Below are positions 18,452 to 28,900 of a stretch of 64,000 bases of DNA, piece after piece; position 1 is the first letter of the stretch; each line of letters starts with the position of its first letter. The stretch lies in NCBI GenBank assembly GCA_035275065.1, contig DATENM010000130.1, positions 1-64,000 of the forward strand. Direction: 5' to 3'. This DNA is from Blastocatellia bacterium (GTDB lineage Bacteria; Acidobacteriota; Blastocatellia; UBA7656). A program made the translations under genes and the position numbers. The notes below the pieces were generated by a model. It saw only the letters and a list, made by a program, of their open reading frames with translations, was not told where the DNA came from and searched no databases.

Positions 18452-19456
18452 ATGGCAGTTCAGCAAACACGGCAGGCGCTCGCGCCGGATCAAGAGGCGC
18501 AGACGCCGCAAGGCCAGGACGTGCGGCAGCGCGACCGGCATTATCTTCACCTACAGCGGCTGCAAGCCTCCAACGCCGCGCCCGAAGAGCGGCTGGCCAG
18601 CTTCCTCGGCTGGTTCAGCATCGGCCTCGGTCTCGCAGAGGTGCTCGCGCCCAAAGCGCTGGGCAAACTGATCGGCGCGAAAGGCGAGCACACCAACTTC
18701 ATTCGCTTCGCCTGCGGCCTGCGCGAGATCACTGCCGGCATTGGCATTCTCACGCAACGCCGGCCCGCCGCCTGGGTCTGGGCGCGGGTGGCCGGCGACG
18801 CAATGGATCTGGCGGCGCTCGATGTGGCGCTGATGTCGAGCGGCACCGACAAGCTCAAGCTCTCGGCGGCGATGGCTTCGGTGATCGGCGTGACGGCGCT
18901 CGATCTCTACACCGCGCAGCGGCTCAGCACCGTGCGCGGCCCGCACGGCGCGGTCATGGCCGTCAACACCGTCACCATCAACCGCGCGCCCGAAGAGGTC
19001 TATCGCTTCTGGCGCGACTTCGAGAATCTGCCTCGCTTCATGAGCCATCTTGAATCCGTGCAGGTGTCCGACCAAAAGCGTTCACACTGGGTGGCGAAAG
19101 CGCCCGCCGGCACGACTGTCGAATGGGACGCCGAGATTATCGAAGACCGCCCGAACCAGTTGATCGCCTGGCGCTCGATAGAAGGCGCCGACGTAGACAA
19201 CTCCGGCACGGTGCGCTTTGACCGCGCGCCGGGCAATCGCGGCACCGAAGTCCGCGTCGAGGTCGAATACAATCCGCCCGCCGGCGCTTTAGGAGCCGCC
19301 GTCGCCAAGCTCTTCGGCGAAGCGCCCGAACAGCAGATCAAAGGCGACCTCCGCCGCCTCAAACAGGTGCTCGAAGCCGGCGAAGTCGTTCATTCGGATT
19401 CAAGCATTCACCGCGGCCCGTATCCGCACCAGCCGCCTGCGGACGGCGCGGCCTAG
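18452..19456 (+). CDS. Membrane protein with C-terminal SRPBCC (cyclase/START-like) domain
   Basis: Start chosen at ATG 18452 behind GAGAGGAGAG; a GTG six bases earlier is less likely. Residues 45-155 hold several hydrophobic helices (ASFLGWFSIGLGLAEVLAPKALG; AAMASVIGVTALDLYTA), like the small membrane modules found before polyketide-cyclase domains. Residues 170-310 form an SRPBCC domain (VTINRAPEEVYRFWRDFENLPRFMSHLESV), a hydrophobic-ligand-binding fold. The C-terminal tail is His/Pro rich. The gene ends 21 bases before a zinc alcohol dehydrogenase gene, so they likely form an operon. The ligand is unknown. Confidence 0.8.
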   Translation: MAVQQTRQALAPDQEAQTPQGQDVRQRDRHYLHLQRLQASNAAPEERLASFLGWFSIGLGLAEVLAPKALGKLIGAKGEHTNFIRFACGLREITAGIGILTQRRPAAWVWARVAGDAMDLAALDVALMSSGTDKLKLSAAMASVIGVTALDLYTAQRLSTVRGPHGAVMAVNTVTINRAPEEVYRFWRDFENLPRFMSHLESVQVSDQKRSHWVAKAPAGTTVEWDAEIIEDRPNQLIAWRSIEGADVDNSGTVRFDRAPGNRGTEVRVEVEYNPPAGALGAAVAKLFGEAPEQQIKGDLRRLKQVLEAGEVVHSDSSIHRGPYPHQPPADGAA

Positions 19457-19477
19457 GCGAAGAGAAAGGAGTAACAC

Positions 19478-20647
19478 ATGAGAGCAAATTGTTGGATGAG
19501 TCCCAAGCTGGTCGAAGTGCAGGAGGTGCCGGACCCTAAAATCCTCAACCAGCGCGACGCCATCGTGCGGATCACCTCGACGGCCATCTGCGGCTCGGAT
19601 CTGCATCTTTATAACGGCTTCATTCCGGCGATGGAGCCGGGCGACGTCCTCGGCCACGAGTTCATGGGCGAGGTCGTCGAGGTCGGCAAAGAAGTGAAAA
19701 ACTTGAAAGTCGGCGACCGCGTCGTCGTGCCGTTTCCGATTGCCTGCGGCCACTGCTGGCACTGCGAGCAGCAGATGTTTTCGCTCTGCGAGAACTCGAA
19801 CCCGAATGCCTGGATGGCCGAAAAGCTGATGGGCTATTCGCCGGCGGGCATCTTCGGCTACTCGCACCTGACGGGCGGCTATGCCGGCGGCCAGGCCGAG
19901 TATGCGCGCGTGCCGTTCGCCGACGTCGGGCCGCTGAAGATCGAAAACGGCTTCACGGATGAGCAGGTCTTGTTCCTGACGGACATCTTCCCGACCGGCT
20001 ACATGGGCGCGGAGATGTGCGACATCAAGCCGGGCGATGTCATTGCCGTCTGGGGCTGCGGCCCGGTCGGCCAGTTCGCCATGAAGAGCGCCTTCATGCT
20101 CGGCGCCGGGCGCGTCATCGGCATTGACCGCTTCCCTTACCGATTGAAGATGGCGCGTGAAGAGGTCGGCGCCGAGATCATCAACTATGAAGAGGTCAAC
20201 GTGCTCGAAGCGCTCAAGGAGATGACCGGCGGGCGCGGGCCGGACGCCTGCATAGACGCCGTCGGCATGGAGTCGCACAAGCCCGGCCTGCTCGGCGCTT
20301 ATGACCGCACCAAGCAGGCGCTGAAGCTGGAGCAGGACCGCCCGCACGTCATCCGTGAAGCCATCATGGCTTGCGGCAATGGCGGCACCGTGTCGGTCAT
20401 CGGTGTCTACAGCGGCTTCATCGATAAGTTCCCGATGGGCTCTTTGATGAACCGCTTGATTACCATCAGGAGTGGCCAGTGCCACGTGCAGCGTTACCTG
20501 AAGCCGCTGCTCAAGCGCATCGAAAACGGCGAGATCGATCCGAGCTTCGTCATCACCCATCGCATGAGGCTCGACGACGCGCCCAAAGGCTTTGACATCT
20601 TTCTCAACAAGCAGGACGACTGCATGAAGGTGGTGCTGAAGCCTTGA
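19478..20647 (+). CDS. Zinc-dependent alcohol/formaldehyde dehydrogenase-like (MDR family)
   Basis: Cytoplasmic NAD(P)-dependent oxidoreductase of the medium-chain family, 389 residues. Seen are the catalytic zinc site (ICGSDLHLY, GHEFMGEV), the structural zinc cysteines (CGHCWHCEQQMFSLCENSN) and the Rossmann motif VWGCGPVGQFA. The layout, including the insertion with Asn-Pro-Asn and a long loop after GAYDRTKQ, is like glutathione-independent formaldehyde dehydrogenase and threonine-dehydrogenase-like enzymes. The substrate cannot be fixed from sequence. A strong ribosome site (AAAGGAG) precedes the ATG. Linked to the SRPBCC gene upstream. Confidence 0.88.
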   Translation: MRANCWMSPKLVEVQEVPDPKILNQRDAIVRITSTAICGSDLHLYNGFIPAMEPGDVLGHEFMGEVVEVGKEVKNLKVGDRVVVPFPIACGHCWHCEQQMFSLCENSNPNAWMAEKLMGYSPAGIFGYSHLTGGYAGGQAEYARVPFADVGPLKIENGFTDEQVLFLTDIFPTGYMGAEMCDIKPGDVIAVWGCGPVGQFAMKSAFMLGAGRVIGIDRFPYRLKMAREEVGAEIINYEEVNVLEALKEMTGGRGPDACIDAVGMESHKPGLLGAYDRTKQALKLEQDRPHVIREAIMACGNGGTVSVIGVYSGFIDKFPMGSLMNRLITIRSGQCHVQRYLKPLLKRIENGEIDPSFVITHRMRLDDAPKGFDIFLNKQDDCMKVVLKP

Positions 20648-20691
20648 GCGTCACGAATAACAGGGCCATTCCATTCCGCAAGTCAAGAATG

Positions 20692-20765
20692 GAATGACAT
20701 ACGGAGGCACGGGGACACGGAGGCGCGGAGTCTTCTCCGTGCCTCCGTGTCCCCGTGTGTCATTC
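20692..20765. repeat. Palindromic repeat of tandem ACGGAGGC octamers
   Basis: Outer arms GAATGACA/TGTCATTC (20692-20699 and 20758-20765) enclose a long stem. Its left side is made of 8-nt units ACGGAGGC, ACGGGGAC, ACGGAGGC, GCGGAG. The stem is nearly perfect with a loop of about four bases. It is between the dehydrogenase and cydA. Confidence 0.88.
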
Positions 20766-20879
20766 AGCTTTTGAATGCCCGCCCCTTTGTGTTAATCTCC
20801 GGGTGCTGCTGAGCCGCTGTCATCAAAGAAGCAGCCGTGCTTTAATCAACCGATGAAGCCGGACGCTCGGAGATGAATA

Positions 20880-22262
<1,383 letters not shown>

Positions 22263-22293
22263 GCGCGGAATCATAAGAGAGGAGGTCGGCATA

Positions 22294-23337
22294 ATGGAAA
22301 CAGTCTGGTTCATTCTCGTCGCGCTGATGTTGACGGCTTACGTCGTGCTGGATGGGTTCGACCTCGGCGCAGGGATCATCAGCCCCTTTGTCGCCAGGGA
22401 TCACACGGAGCGCCGTCTGGTGCTGCGCACCATCGGGCCGGTGTGGGACGGCAACGAAGTCTGGCTGCTGGCCACAGGTGGCGCGCTCTATTTCGCTTTC
22501 CCGCTGCTTTATGCGTCGAGCTTCAGCGGCTTCTACCTGCCATTGATGATCGTCCTGTGGCTGCTGATGCTGCGCGGCGTCGGCGTCGAGCTGCGGTCGC
22601 ATGTGAGCGACCCGCTGCTCTGGTCGCTGTTCGATTTTCTGTTCGCCGCCGCCAGCCTGTTGCTGGCCATCTTCTTCGGCGCCGCCATCGGCAACGTCGT
22701 TCGCGGCGTGCCGCTCGACAGCACCGGTTACTTCTTCGCGCCGCTGTGGACGAACTTCAGAGCGGGTTCGAGTCCCGGCATTCTCGACTGGTACACGGTG
22801 CTGACCGGCGTGCTGGCGCTCGTCACGCTCGCCCTGCACGGCGCGCACTATGTCGCCTTAAAGACCGAAGGCGCGATCCAAGCCCGCTCCCGGCGCGTCG
22901 CCGCGTCGGCCTGGCCGGCGCTTGTGCTGCTAACCGTCCTGAGCCTTATCGCCACGCTTTATGTGCGCCCGCAGGTGGTGGATAATTTCCGCGCCCGCCC
23001 GTGGGGCTGGGCCATTCCCGCCGCGGTCGTCGCGGCGCTTGCGGCCATGCGGTTGTATCGAGCCAGGGGGCGGGACCTGGCGGCGTTTCTCGCGTCGTCG
23101 GCTTTTCTGGCCGGCATGCTTGGCGGCGCGGCCTTCGCGCTCTACCCGACGCTGCTGCCGGCGAGCACCGATGCGGCTTACAGCCTGACAATCTATAACG
23201 TCGGCAGCGGCGCTTACAGCCTGCGCGCGGGTCTCGTCTGGTGGGTGATCGGCATGGCGCTGGCGGTCGGCTATTTCACCTTCCTCTACCGCTCGTTCCG
23301 CGGCAAAGTCGCGCTGACGGATGAAGGCGGCTATTGA
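22294..23337 (+). CDS. cydB: Cytochrome bd ubiquinol oxidase subunit II
   Basis: Partner of CydA in the same operon. The N-terminal stretch ETVWFILVALMLTAYVVLDGFDLGAG is the family signature, followed by GPVWDGNEVWLL. Eight or so helices are spread over 347 residues, which is the usual length. A strong AGAGGAGG site lies before the ATG. No small CydX-type ORF is visible after it; instead a convergent kinase gene ends 11 bases downstream. A high-affinity bd oxidase suggests respiration at low oxygen or resistance to oxidase poisons. Confidence 0.96.
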   Translation: METVWFILVALMLTAYVVLDGFDLGAGIISPFVARDHTERRLVLRTIGPVWDGNEVWLLATGGALYFAFPLLYASSFSGFYLPLMIVLWLLMLRGVGVELRSHVSDPLLWSLFDFLFAAASLLLAIFFGAAIGNVVRGVPLDSTGYFFAPLWTNFRAGSSPGILDWYTVLTGVLALVTLALHGAHYVALKTEGAIQARSRRVAASAWPALVLLTVLSLIATLYVRPQVVDNFRARPWGWAIPAAVVAALAAMRLYRARGRDLAAFLASSAFLAGMLGGAAFALYPTLLPASTDAAYSLTIYNVGSGAYSLRAGLVWWVIGMALAVGYFTFLYRSFRGKVALTDEGGY

Positions 23338-23347
23338 CGGAGGTGAG

Positions 23348-25288
23348 TCACGGCTGGTCTTCAAGGCGGCGCAAGTCGACGGCGATGTCTGCCGCTGACT
23401 GGTAGCGATCCGCGGGCGCCTTCTTGAGCATGCGCTCGATCACCGCGACCAGCGCCTCGGGCGCGTCCTTGCGCAGCTTCTTCACGCTGGATGGCGCGCG
23501 CCGCGTGATGGCTTCGATGGTCTGAAAATAGGTCTCGCCCTCGAAAGGCAAACGTCCGGTGGTCATCTCGTAGAGGACGACGCCGAGCGAGAAGATGTCC
23601 GACAGGTGCGTGACCTCGCCGCGCCCCGACGCCTGCTCCGGCGACATGTAATTCACCGTACCAAGCAGCACGCCCGATTCCGTCAGTCGCGTCTTGCTGA
23701 CCGCGCGGTTGAGCAGCGGGATGGGCTTGGCCAATCCGAAATCCAGCACCTTCACTTTGCCGCGCGGCGTGATCATCAAGTTCGATGCCTTGATGTCGCG
23801 ATGAACGACGCCGTGCTCATGCGCTTCAAAGAGGGCGTCCGCGGCCTGCGCGCCGATGTCGCTGATCTCGTGCAAGCCGAGCGCGCCGCGCTCGATGCGC
23901 GCCGCCAGGGTCTCGCCGGCGACGTACTCCATGACGATGTAAGGGTTGCCGGCGGCCTCGCCGATCTCGTAGATCGTCGCGATGTTCGGGTGGTTCAATT
24001 GCGACGCCATGCGCGCCTCGCGTAGGAAGCGCTGCTTCATGGTCTCGTCTTCGATGTGCTTGGCGGCCAGCACCTTGATGGCCACAGGGCGGTGCAGGTC
24101 TGTGTCGTAGCCCTCGAAGATTTCGCCCATGCCGCCGGCGCCGAGCGACGAGCGAATGTCGAAGCGCCCGATGTGACCGTGAGCTTCGAGCAGCGGCGGC
24201 GCAATGACCTTTTCGGTCTTGCCGTCATGCACGGCGAGGGCGGCGCGATCCGTGTCTTTCAATTCGGTGGTGATGACGCGCGGGCGCGAGATGATCGTCT
24301 CAAACAGCGTCGAAAACAGTCGCGGCCCGCGCTCCTCTTCGATGAAGTAACCGGCGCGCTTCAAGTCTTCGTAAGCCTGCGCCTGCTCTTTGCCGACCTG
24401 CTCCTGCTCGGCGAATTCGCGCACGCAGCGGCGGTGGCTGTCGCTCATGTGATCCCAGATGAAGCGGAACTGGCCGCGCGATTCGTCGAGAAAGACCGCC
24501 TCGACCTCTTCGCGGTTGAGCTTGCCGTCGTTTTCGTCCAGGTAATCGAAGTAGGCCGAGCAGGCGATCTGCAAAAAGTAGGGGAAATAACCGGCAATAT
24601 CCATGACGCGGCGGGCGTATCCGCCGAGCGGCAAGCCCGCCTCGGCTGACGGGCGGGTGATCAAGTCGGTCGCTTCTTTGCGCGTGAAGGCGCGCAGGAA
24701 GACGTTGGTGAAGATGTTGAAGAACGGCGAGTCGGCAATCAGCTGCGTATGACAAAGCTCTTGCAGGTCGCGCGCCGAGCTGGTCACATAAGCCACGTCA
24801 TAGTTGTTGGCAATAGAGCGCAGGAAAGAATAGAACTCCAGGTCGAAGGCGCGGTTCGTGGTGATGGCGTCGAACTCGTCGAGCAGCACGATGAGCTTGC
24901 GCGAGCGGCGGCGGAAGCGTTCGAGCACGGCGCGCATCGCATCAAAGCTCGCCTCCTCGGCGGCGAGCGCGTCGTCGCCGGTCTCTTTGGCCATCAACTC
25001 GAAAAGCTCTTTGAAGAATTCGACCGGCGTGATGCGGCGCTTCTGTTGCAGATCGATGAAGGCGAAGACATACGCGTCCGGCTGATCGAGTTGGCGGGCG
25101 CGCACCTGTGGATGGTTGACGTAGTTTAAGAGCGACGACTTGCCGATCCTGCGTTCGCCGACCACCGAGATTGATTGCGGGCGCGAGGCGGTCAGGCGCG
25201 AGAAGATTTTCGACACCTCGCGGGTGCGCCCGAAGAACTGCGCCGGGTCTTTGATGGCAACGCGATTCAGGTACGGATTGCGCGACAT
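23348..25288 (-). CDS. Fusion of AAA/STAND-like ATPase and Ser/Thr protein kinase
   Basis: The N-terminal half (1-345) is a P-loop ATPase with Walker A GERRIGKSS (about 44-52), Walker B KLIVLLDEFDAI (about 133) and a C-terminal winged-helix-like end. The C-terminal half (about 370-640) is a complete Hanks-type kinase: glycine loop LGAGGMGEIFEG, VAIKVL lysine, HRDIKASNLM catalytic loop, DFGLAKP and GTVNYMSPEQ. There is no transmembrane segment, so it is cytoplasmic. It starts three bases after the small secreted protein gene ends, and its ATPase resembles the one in the propeller protein two genes upstream. Together they suggest a signalling unit in which ATPase modules control the kinase. Targets unknown. 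Confidence 0.9.
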   Translation of the reverse strand: MSRNPYLNRVAIKDPAQFFGRTREVSKIFSRLTASRPQSISVVGERRIGKSSLLNYVNHPQVRARQLDQPDAYVFAFIDLQQKRRITPVEFFKELFELMAKETGDDALAAEEASFDAMRAVLERFRRRSRKLIVLLDEFDAITTNRAFDLEFYSFLRSIANNYDVAYVTSSARDLQELCHTQLIADSPFFNIFTNVFLRAFTRKEATDLITRPSAEAGLPLGGYARRVMDIAGYFPYFLQIACSAYFDYLDENDGKLNREEVEAVFLDESRGQFRFIWDHMSDSHRRCVREFAEQEQVGKEQAQAYEDLKRAGYFIEEERGPRLFSTLFETIISRPRVITTELKDTDRAALAVHDGKTEKVIAPPLLEAHGHIGRFDIRSSLGAGGMGEIFEGYDTDLHRPVAIKVLAAKHIEDETMKQRFLREARMASQLNHPNIATIYEIGEAAGNPYIVMEYVAGETLAARIERGALGLHEISDIGAQAADALFEAHEHGVVHRDIKASNLMITPRGKVKVLDFGLAKPIPLLNRAVSKTRLTESGVLLGTVNYMSPEQASGRGEVTHLSDIFSLGVVLYEMTTGRLPFEGETYFQTIEAITRRAPSSVKKLRKDAPEALVAVIERMLKKAPADRYQSAADIAVDLRRLEDQP

Positions 25289-25291
25289 GAT

Positions 25292-25903
25292 TTATTCGCC
25301 TGTCGTAACGGTTGCCGCCGAGCCGAGCTGCTTGCCGATCTTTTCTTCCTGTTCGGGACAGGGCGGCCCGCCCACCTTGACCGAAGATAGAACGCGCTCC
25401 GACATGGACTGCGAAGCCTTGTCCGCCTGCTTATAGATGGTTGCGACGACCCAGGCTTGTTTGCCCTGGCTGAGGGCGATGCCGTTGAATTCCAGGGCAA
25501 CGCCATTCTGTTTGTAGCTGCCCTTCAAGGGCGCTTGCGTTTCCGTACTCGGTTCGGTCGAGTAGGAAAAATCGGTTATTTGCGCGTTGATGATGATGCC
25601 TTTGACGACACCCTCGGCGAGAATCTTCGGATTGAGGAGGGTCGGCGCAGACACATGGGTAATGAGCACGCCGAAGCCTTTGCCGATACTGGAGTAGCCG
25701 TGGAGATAATAAATGTTGCGCGAAACATCTTCCGGCAGCGGCAGGTCCATTTTCTGAGGCTGCGCCCCTAACTCCAGCGACAAGCCACAGCCCTCGGGGC
25801 TATACCTTTTCGATTCGCCCGACTGCGCCGGCGGTTTTTGGTATCCGGTCGCTGCTGCCGCAATCCACATGACCGCGAGCAGCGCGAGTGTAAGTTTTTT
25901 CAT
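25292..25903 (-). CDS. Small secreted protein between ATPase-signalling genes
   Basis: A 203-residue protein with a clear signal peptide (MKKLTLALLAVMWIAAAATG). I recognise no domain. The mature part has a Cys-containing start (SPEGCGLSLELG), beta-rich phrases and a Thr/Ser/Ala-rich middle, and ends with CPEQEEKIGK. A second Cys near the C-terminus could make a disulfide. Its place, 37 bases after the 1465-residue propeller-ATPase gene and 3 bases before the kinase gene, implies a role with them outside the membrane, perhaps as ligand or co-sensor. That role is inference. Confidence 0.75.
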   Translation of the reverse strand: MKKLTLALLAVMWIAAAATGYQKPPAQSGESKRYSPEGCGLSLELGAQPQKMDLPLPEDVSRNIYYLHGYSSIGKGFGVLITHVSAPTLLNPKILAEGVVKGIIINAQITDFSYSTEPSTETQAPLKGSYKQNGVALEFNGIALSQGKQAWVVATIYKQADKASQSMSERVLSSVKVGGPPCPEQEEKIGKQLGSAATVTTGE

Positions 25904-25940
25904 ATTGAATCCCGACTCGGTTTTGAAGCCAAAATCCAGT

Positions 25941-28900
25941 TTAAAGCGTTCTGACCTCTTTGACCACTTGCCAGATCGAATGCGAGCGGCGAATCCACAG
26001 GCGAAACAGATCGATCTTGAAACGAAAGCCGTCGGCGGCGTCTTTCTCTAACAGCTCGCGGCGGAACATCTCTTCAAGGGTCAGCCGGATGGTCGTCTCC
26101 GACAGATTCACCGGGTACTCGTTGGCGCGCACCGCCGCGCGCAAGTCCGCCGCCGGCGCGTAGTCGTTGCCATCCGGCAAGACTTCGGCAAGCAGCGACA
26201 GCACCAGCTTTTCGTCGTCCGACAAGCCGTCCCAACTGTAGATCATCTGCGGCAGCGGATTGTCAACGATCTCTTGAATGACGTGCGTCAGGTCGCCGAG
26301 CGTCACCCAGTTCTGCTCGTTCTCGTTCAAATAATCTACGGTGTTCTGGCAGATCACCTGCGTATAAAATGGCTGCCCGGCGGTCAGGCGATAGATCACC
26401 TCCATCACGCCGCGACCGTAGACGACGCGCTCGGCGACCGGCTCGCTGATCAACCGCCGCGTGTCGTTTTCAGACAAGAAGCCGACTTTGCGGAAAAGTG
26501 ATCTTCGTAACAACTCGCGCCAGTACTTCTTATCGCGCTCTTCCAGGCGGCGCGAGCCGGTGAAGATCAGCGCCAGCCGTTCTTTGTTGTCCATCAAGCC
26601 GGCCAGAAACGTGAATAGCTCCGGCGACAGCTTGCCGTCGTCTACCTTGGCCTCCATCAATTCGTACTCGTCCATCAGCAACAGCAGGGTGCGGTCGCCG
26701 AGCGTTGCAAGCACCTCGTCAAGGAAATCGAGAAAGATCGGGTAAGGATTGCGCCCGTCGAATGACGGCACCCGGATGTCCGCGCCGCTCGCGCCTGGAC
26801 TGCCGCTCGTTCCGGGGCTGCCGCTCGTCGAGCGCCCGGCGCTGCCGAGACTGGTGTCGCCCGAAAAGCTGGTCTCTGCCGCCGCGCTGCCCGCCGCCAG
26901 CGCCGCCGCGCGGCGGTTGGCGCGCCCGACGCATTCGGCGATCAGCCGCGCAATGCGCGCGAAGAATTCCGAGTCCGATGACACGACCATCTCTTGCAGA
27001 TCAATAAAGACCGGGATGAAGCGCTCGCCCAATCGCCCGTTCAATACCTGGTAGAGGATCGAGCTTTTGCCGGCCCGCCGCTCGCCGCAGAAGACGATCA
27101 GCACGCCCTGGCTCGCGCCTTCGAGCTTGGTGCGCACGTAGCGGAAATCGTCTTCGCGGCCAAAGAACATCTTTTCGGTGCGGATGGGATTGCCGACGAC
27201 GTAAGGGTTCGGCTCAATCGGCTGGAACAGGCGCAGGTGCTTGGGCAGCACGTACTCGCGCTCGCGCAGCCTGTGTGCCGTGAAAATGGCTCCCAGAGCC
27301 ATCCCCAGCACGGCAATGGCGAGCGCGTAGAACCACCAGCGCTTCCAGAAAGGCGAGCCGACGCGCAGCCGTAGCCGCGCCGCCGCTTGCTGCGCGCCAT
27401 AGAGGTCGCGGTTCAAGGCAATCAGCTCGAACAGGTGCGCGCCCTCGCTCAAGTTCGCCCGCGACACTTCGCGCTCGACGCCTTGCTGCACGGCCAGCAC
27501 TTCCCATGCCGCCGCCTGGTCGTCGTCGGTCAGGCGATAGAGGTAGCGCACCTGGCCGCTGACGCTGACGGCGGCGAAATGAAAGGTCAGCTTATGCTGG
27601 CCGTAAGGCACGTGCACGAAGTCTGACTCGGCATCGGTCGGCAGATCGGTGCGCCCATCAACTTCGAGCCACAAGACGGTCGGCGGCGGAACCTTGACCG
27701 GGGTGTGGCGGATCGCGCCCTTATCCGTGGCAATCCAGATGTGGCCTTGCGTGTCTTCGGAGAATGAATTGACCCGGCTGCCGGTCACCGCAAAACTCTC
27801 ACTCGGATAGACGGTCGAGACGAGGTAGCCGCCGATGGCCGCGAACTTTTTCACCTGGCCTTCATCTGTGCCGACGATGAGCGCGAACTTTTTCACCTGG
27901 CCTTCATCTGTGCCGACCCAGAGGAAGCCGTCGCGGTCAGTAAACATCGTGTTGGCGGCTTCGCCGTCGAAGGTCGAGAAGCTCGCGCCGCCGCCGTCGC
28001 GGCGGTTGCAGACCTGTATGCCGCCGCGCGTCGCCACCAACAGCCAGTCATTGAATCGCAGCGTCCAGCGCGCGTCGTTGTCGGCCAGTCCGCGCGACGT
28101 GTCGAACCATTCCGACTCGCCGGTCTGGGCTTCATAGCGCATCAGGCCGCGCGCCGTCGCAAACCACAGACTGCCGTCGCGGTCTTCAAAGACATGGCGC
28201 ACGTCTGTGCCCGCCAGCTGGTCAATCGCCTGTGCCTCGCCGTCTTTAAACGCCGTCGCGCCGCGCGCCGTGGCAAAGACGACCATCGCGCCACCGGCGG
28301 CGCTGGTCACCCAGCGCGTGTTGTTCGAGGCCAGCTTGTTGCCTTCGTTGAACTGCATCAGCGTCTGGCCGCTCAGGCGGAACGCCCCCTGCTCGGTGGC
28401 CAGCCAGATGGCGCCCTGCTTATCAAAAGCGATGGCGCGGGCATTGATGTTGGCGCTCAATCGCTCGACCGCGGCGATGCGCTCGCCTTCAAGTCGCGAC
28501 ACCCCGGCGGCAGTCAGAAACCAGAGCTTGCCCGCCAGATTGGCGCCGAGACTGGCGGGCAATTCGACGACTGCCTGCACGTCATTGTCGGCCAGCCCGC
28601 GGCTGGTGGTGAAGCTGACAAAGCTGTAAAAGTCGGCGCTGACGACGCCGTTCTCGGTGGCGAACCAGACGGCGCCTTCGCGGCCCGTGTAGACCGCCGC
28701 GACATGGTCGCGCTCGACGAAGCTGAGCCGTTGTGATTCGCGGCGCTCGGTGTCATAAAGCAGCGCGCCGCCCTGCGAGAGCGCAAACCACATGCGGCGA
28801 CGCTGATCTTGATGGATGGCGACCGCCGGCGGGCGCGCTTGCGAAGTGCCCGCGGCGGCGCGCAGCCCTTCGATGTCGAGGCGGCCCAGGCGGGCGCCAT

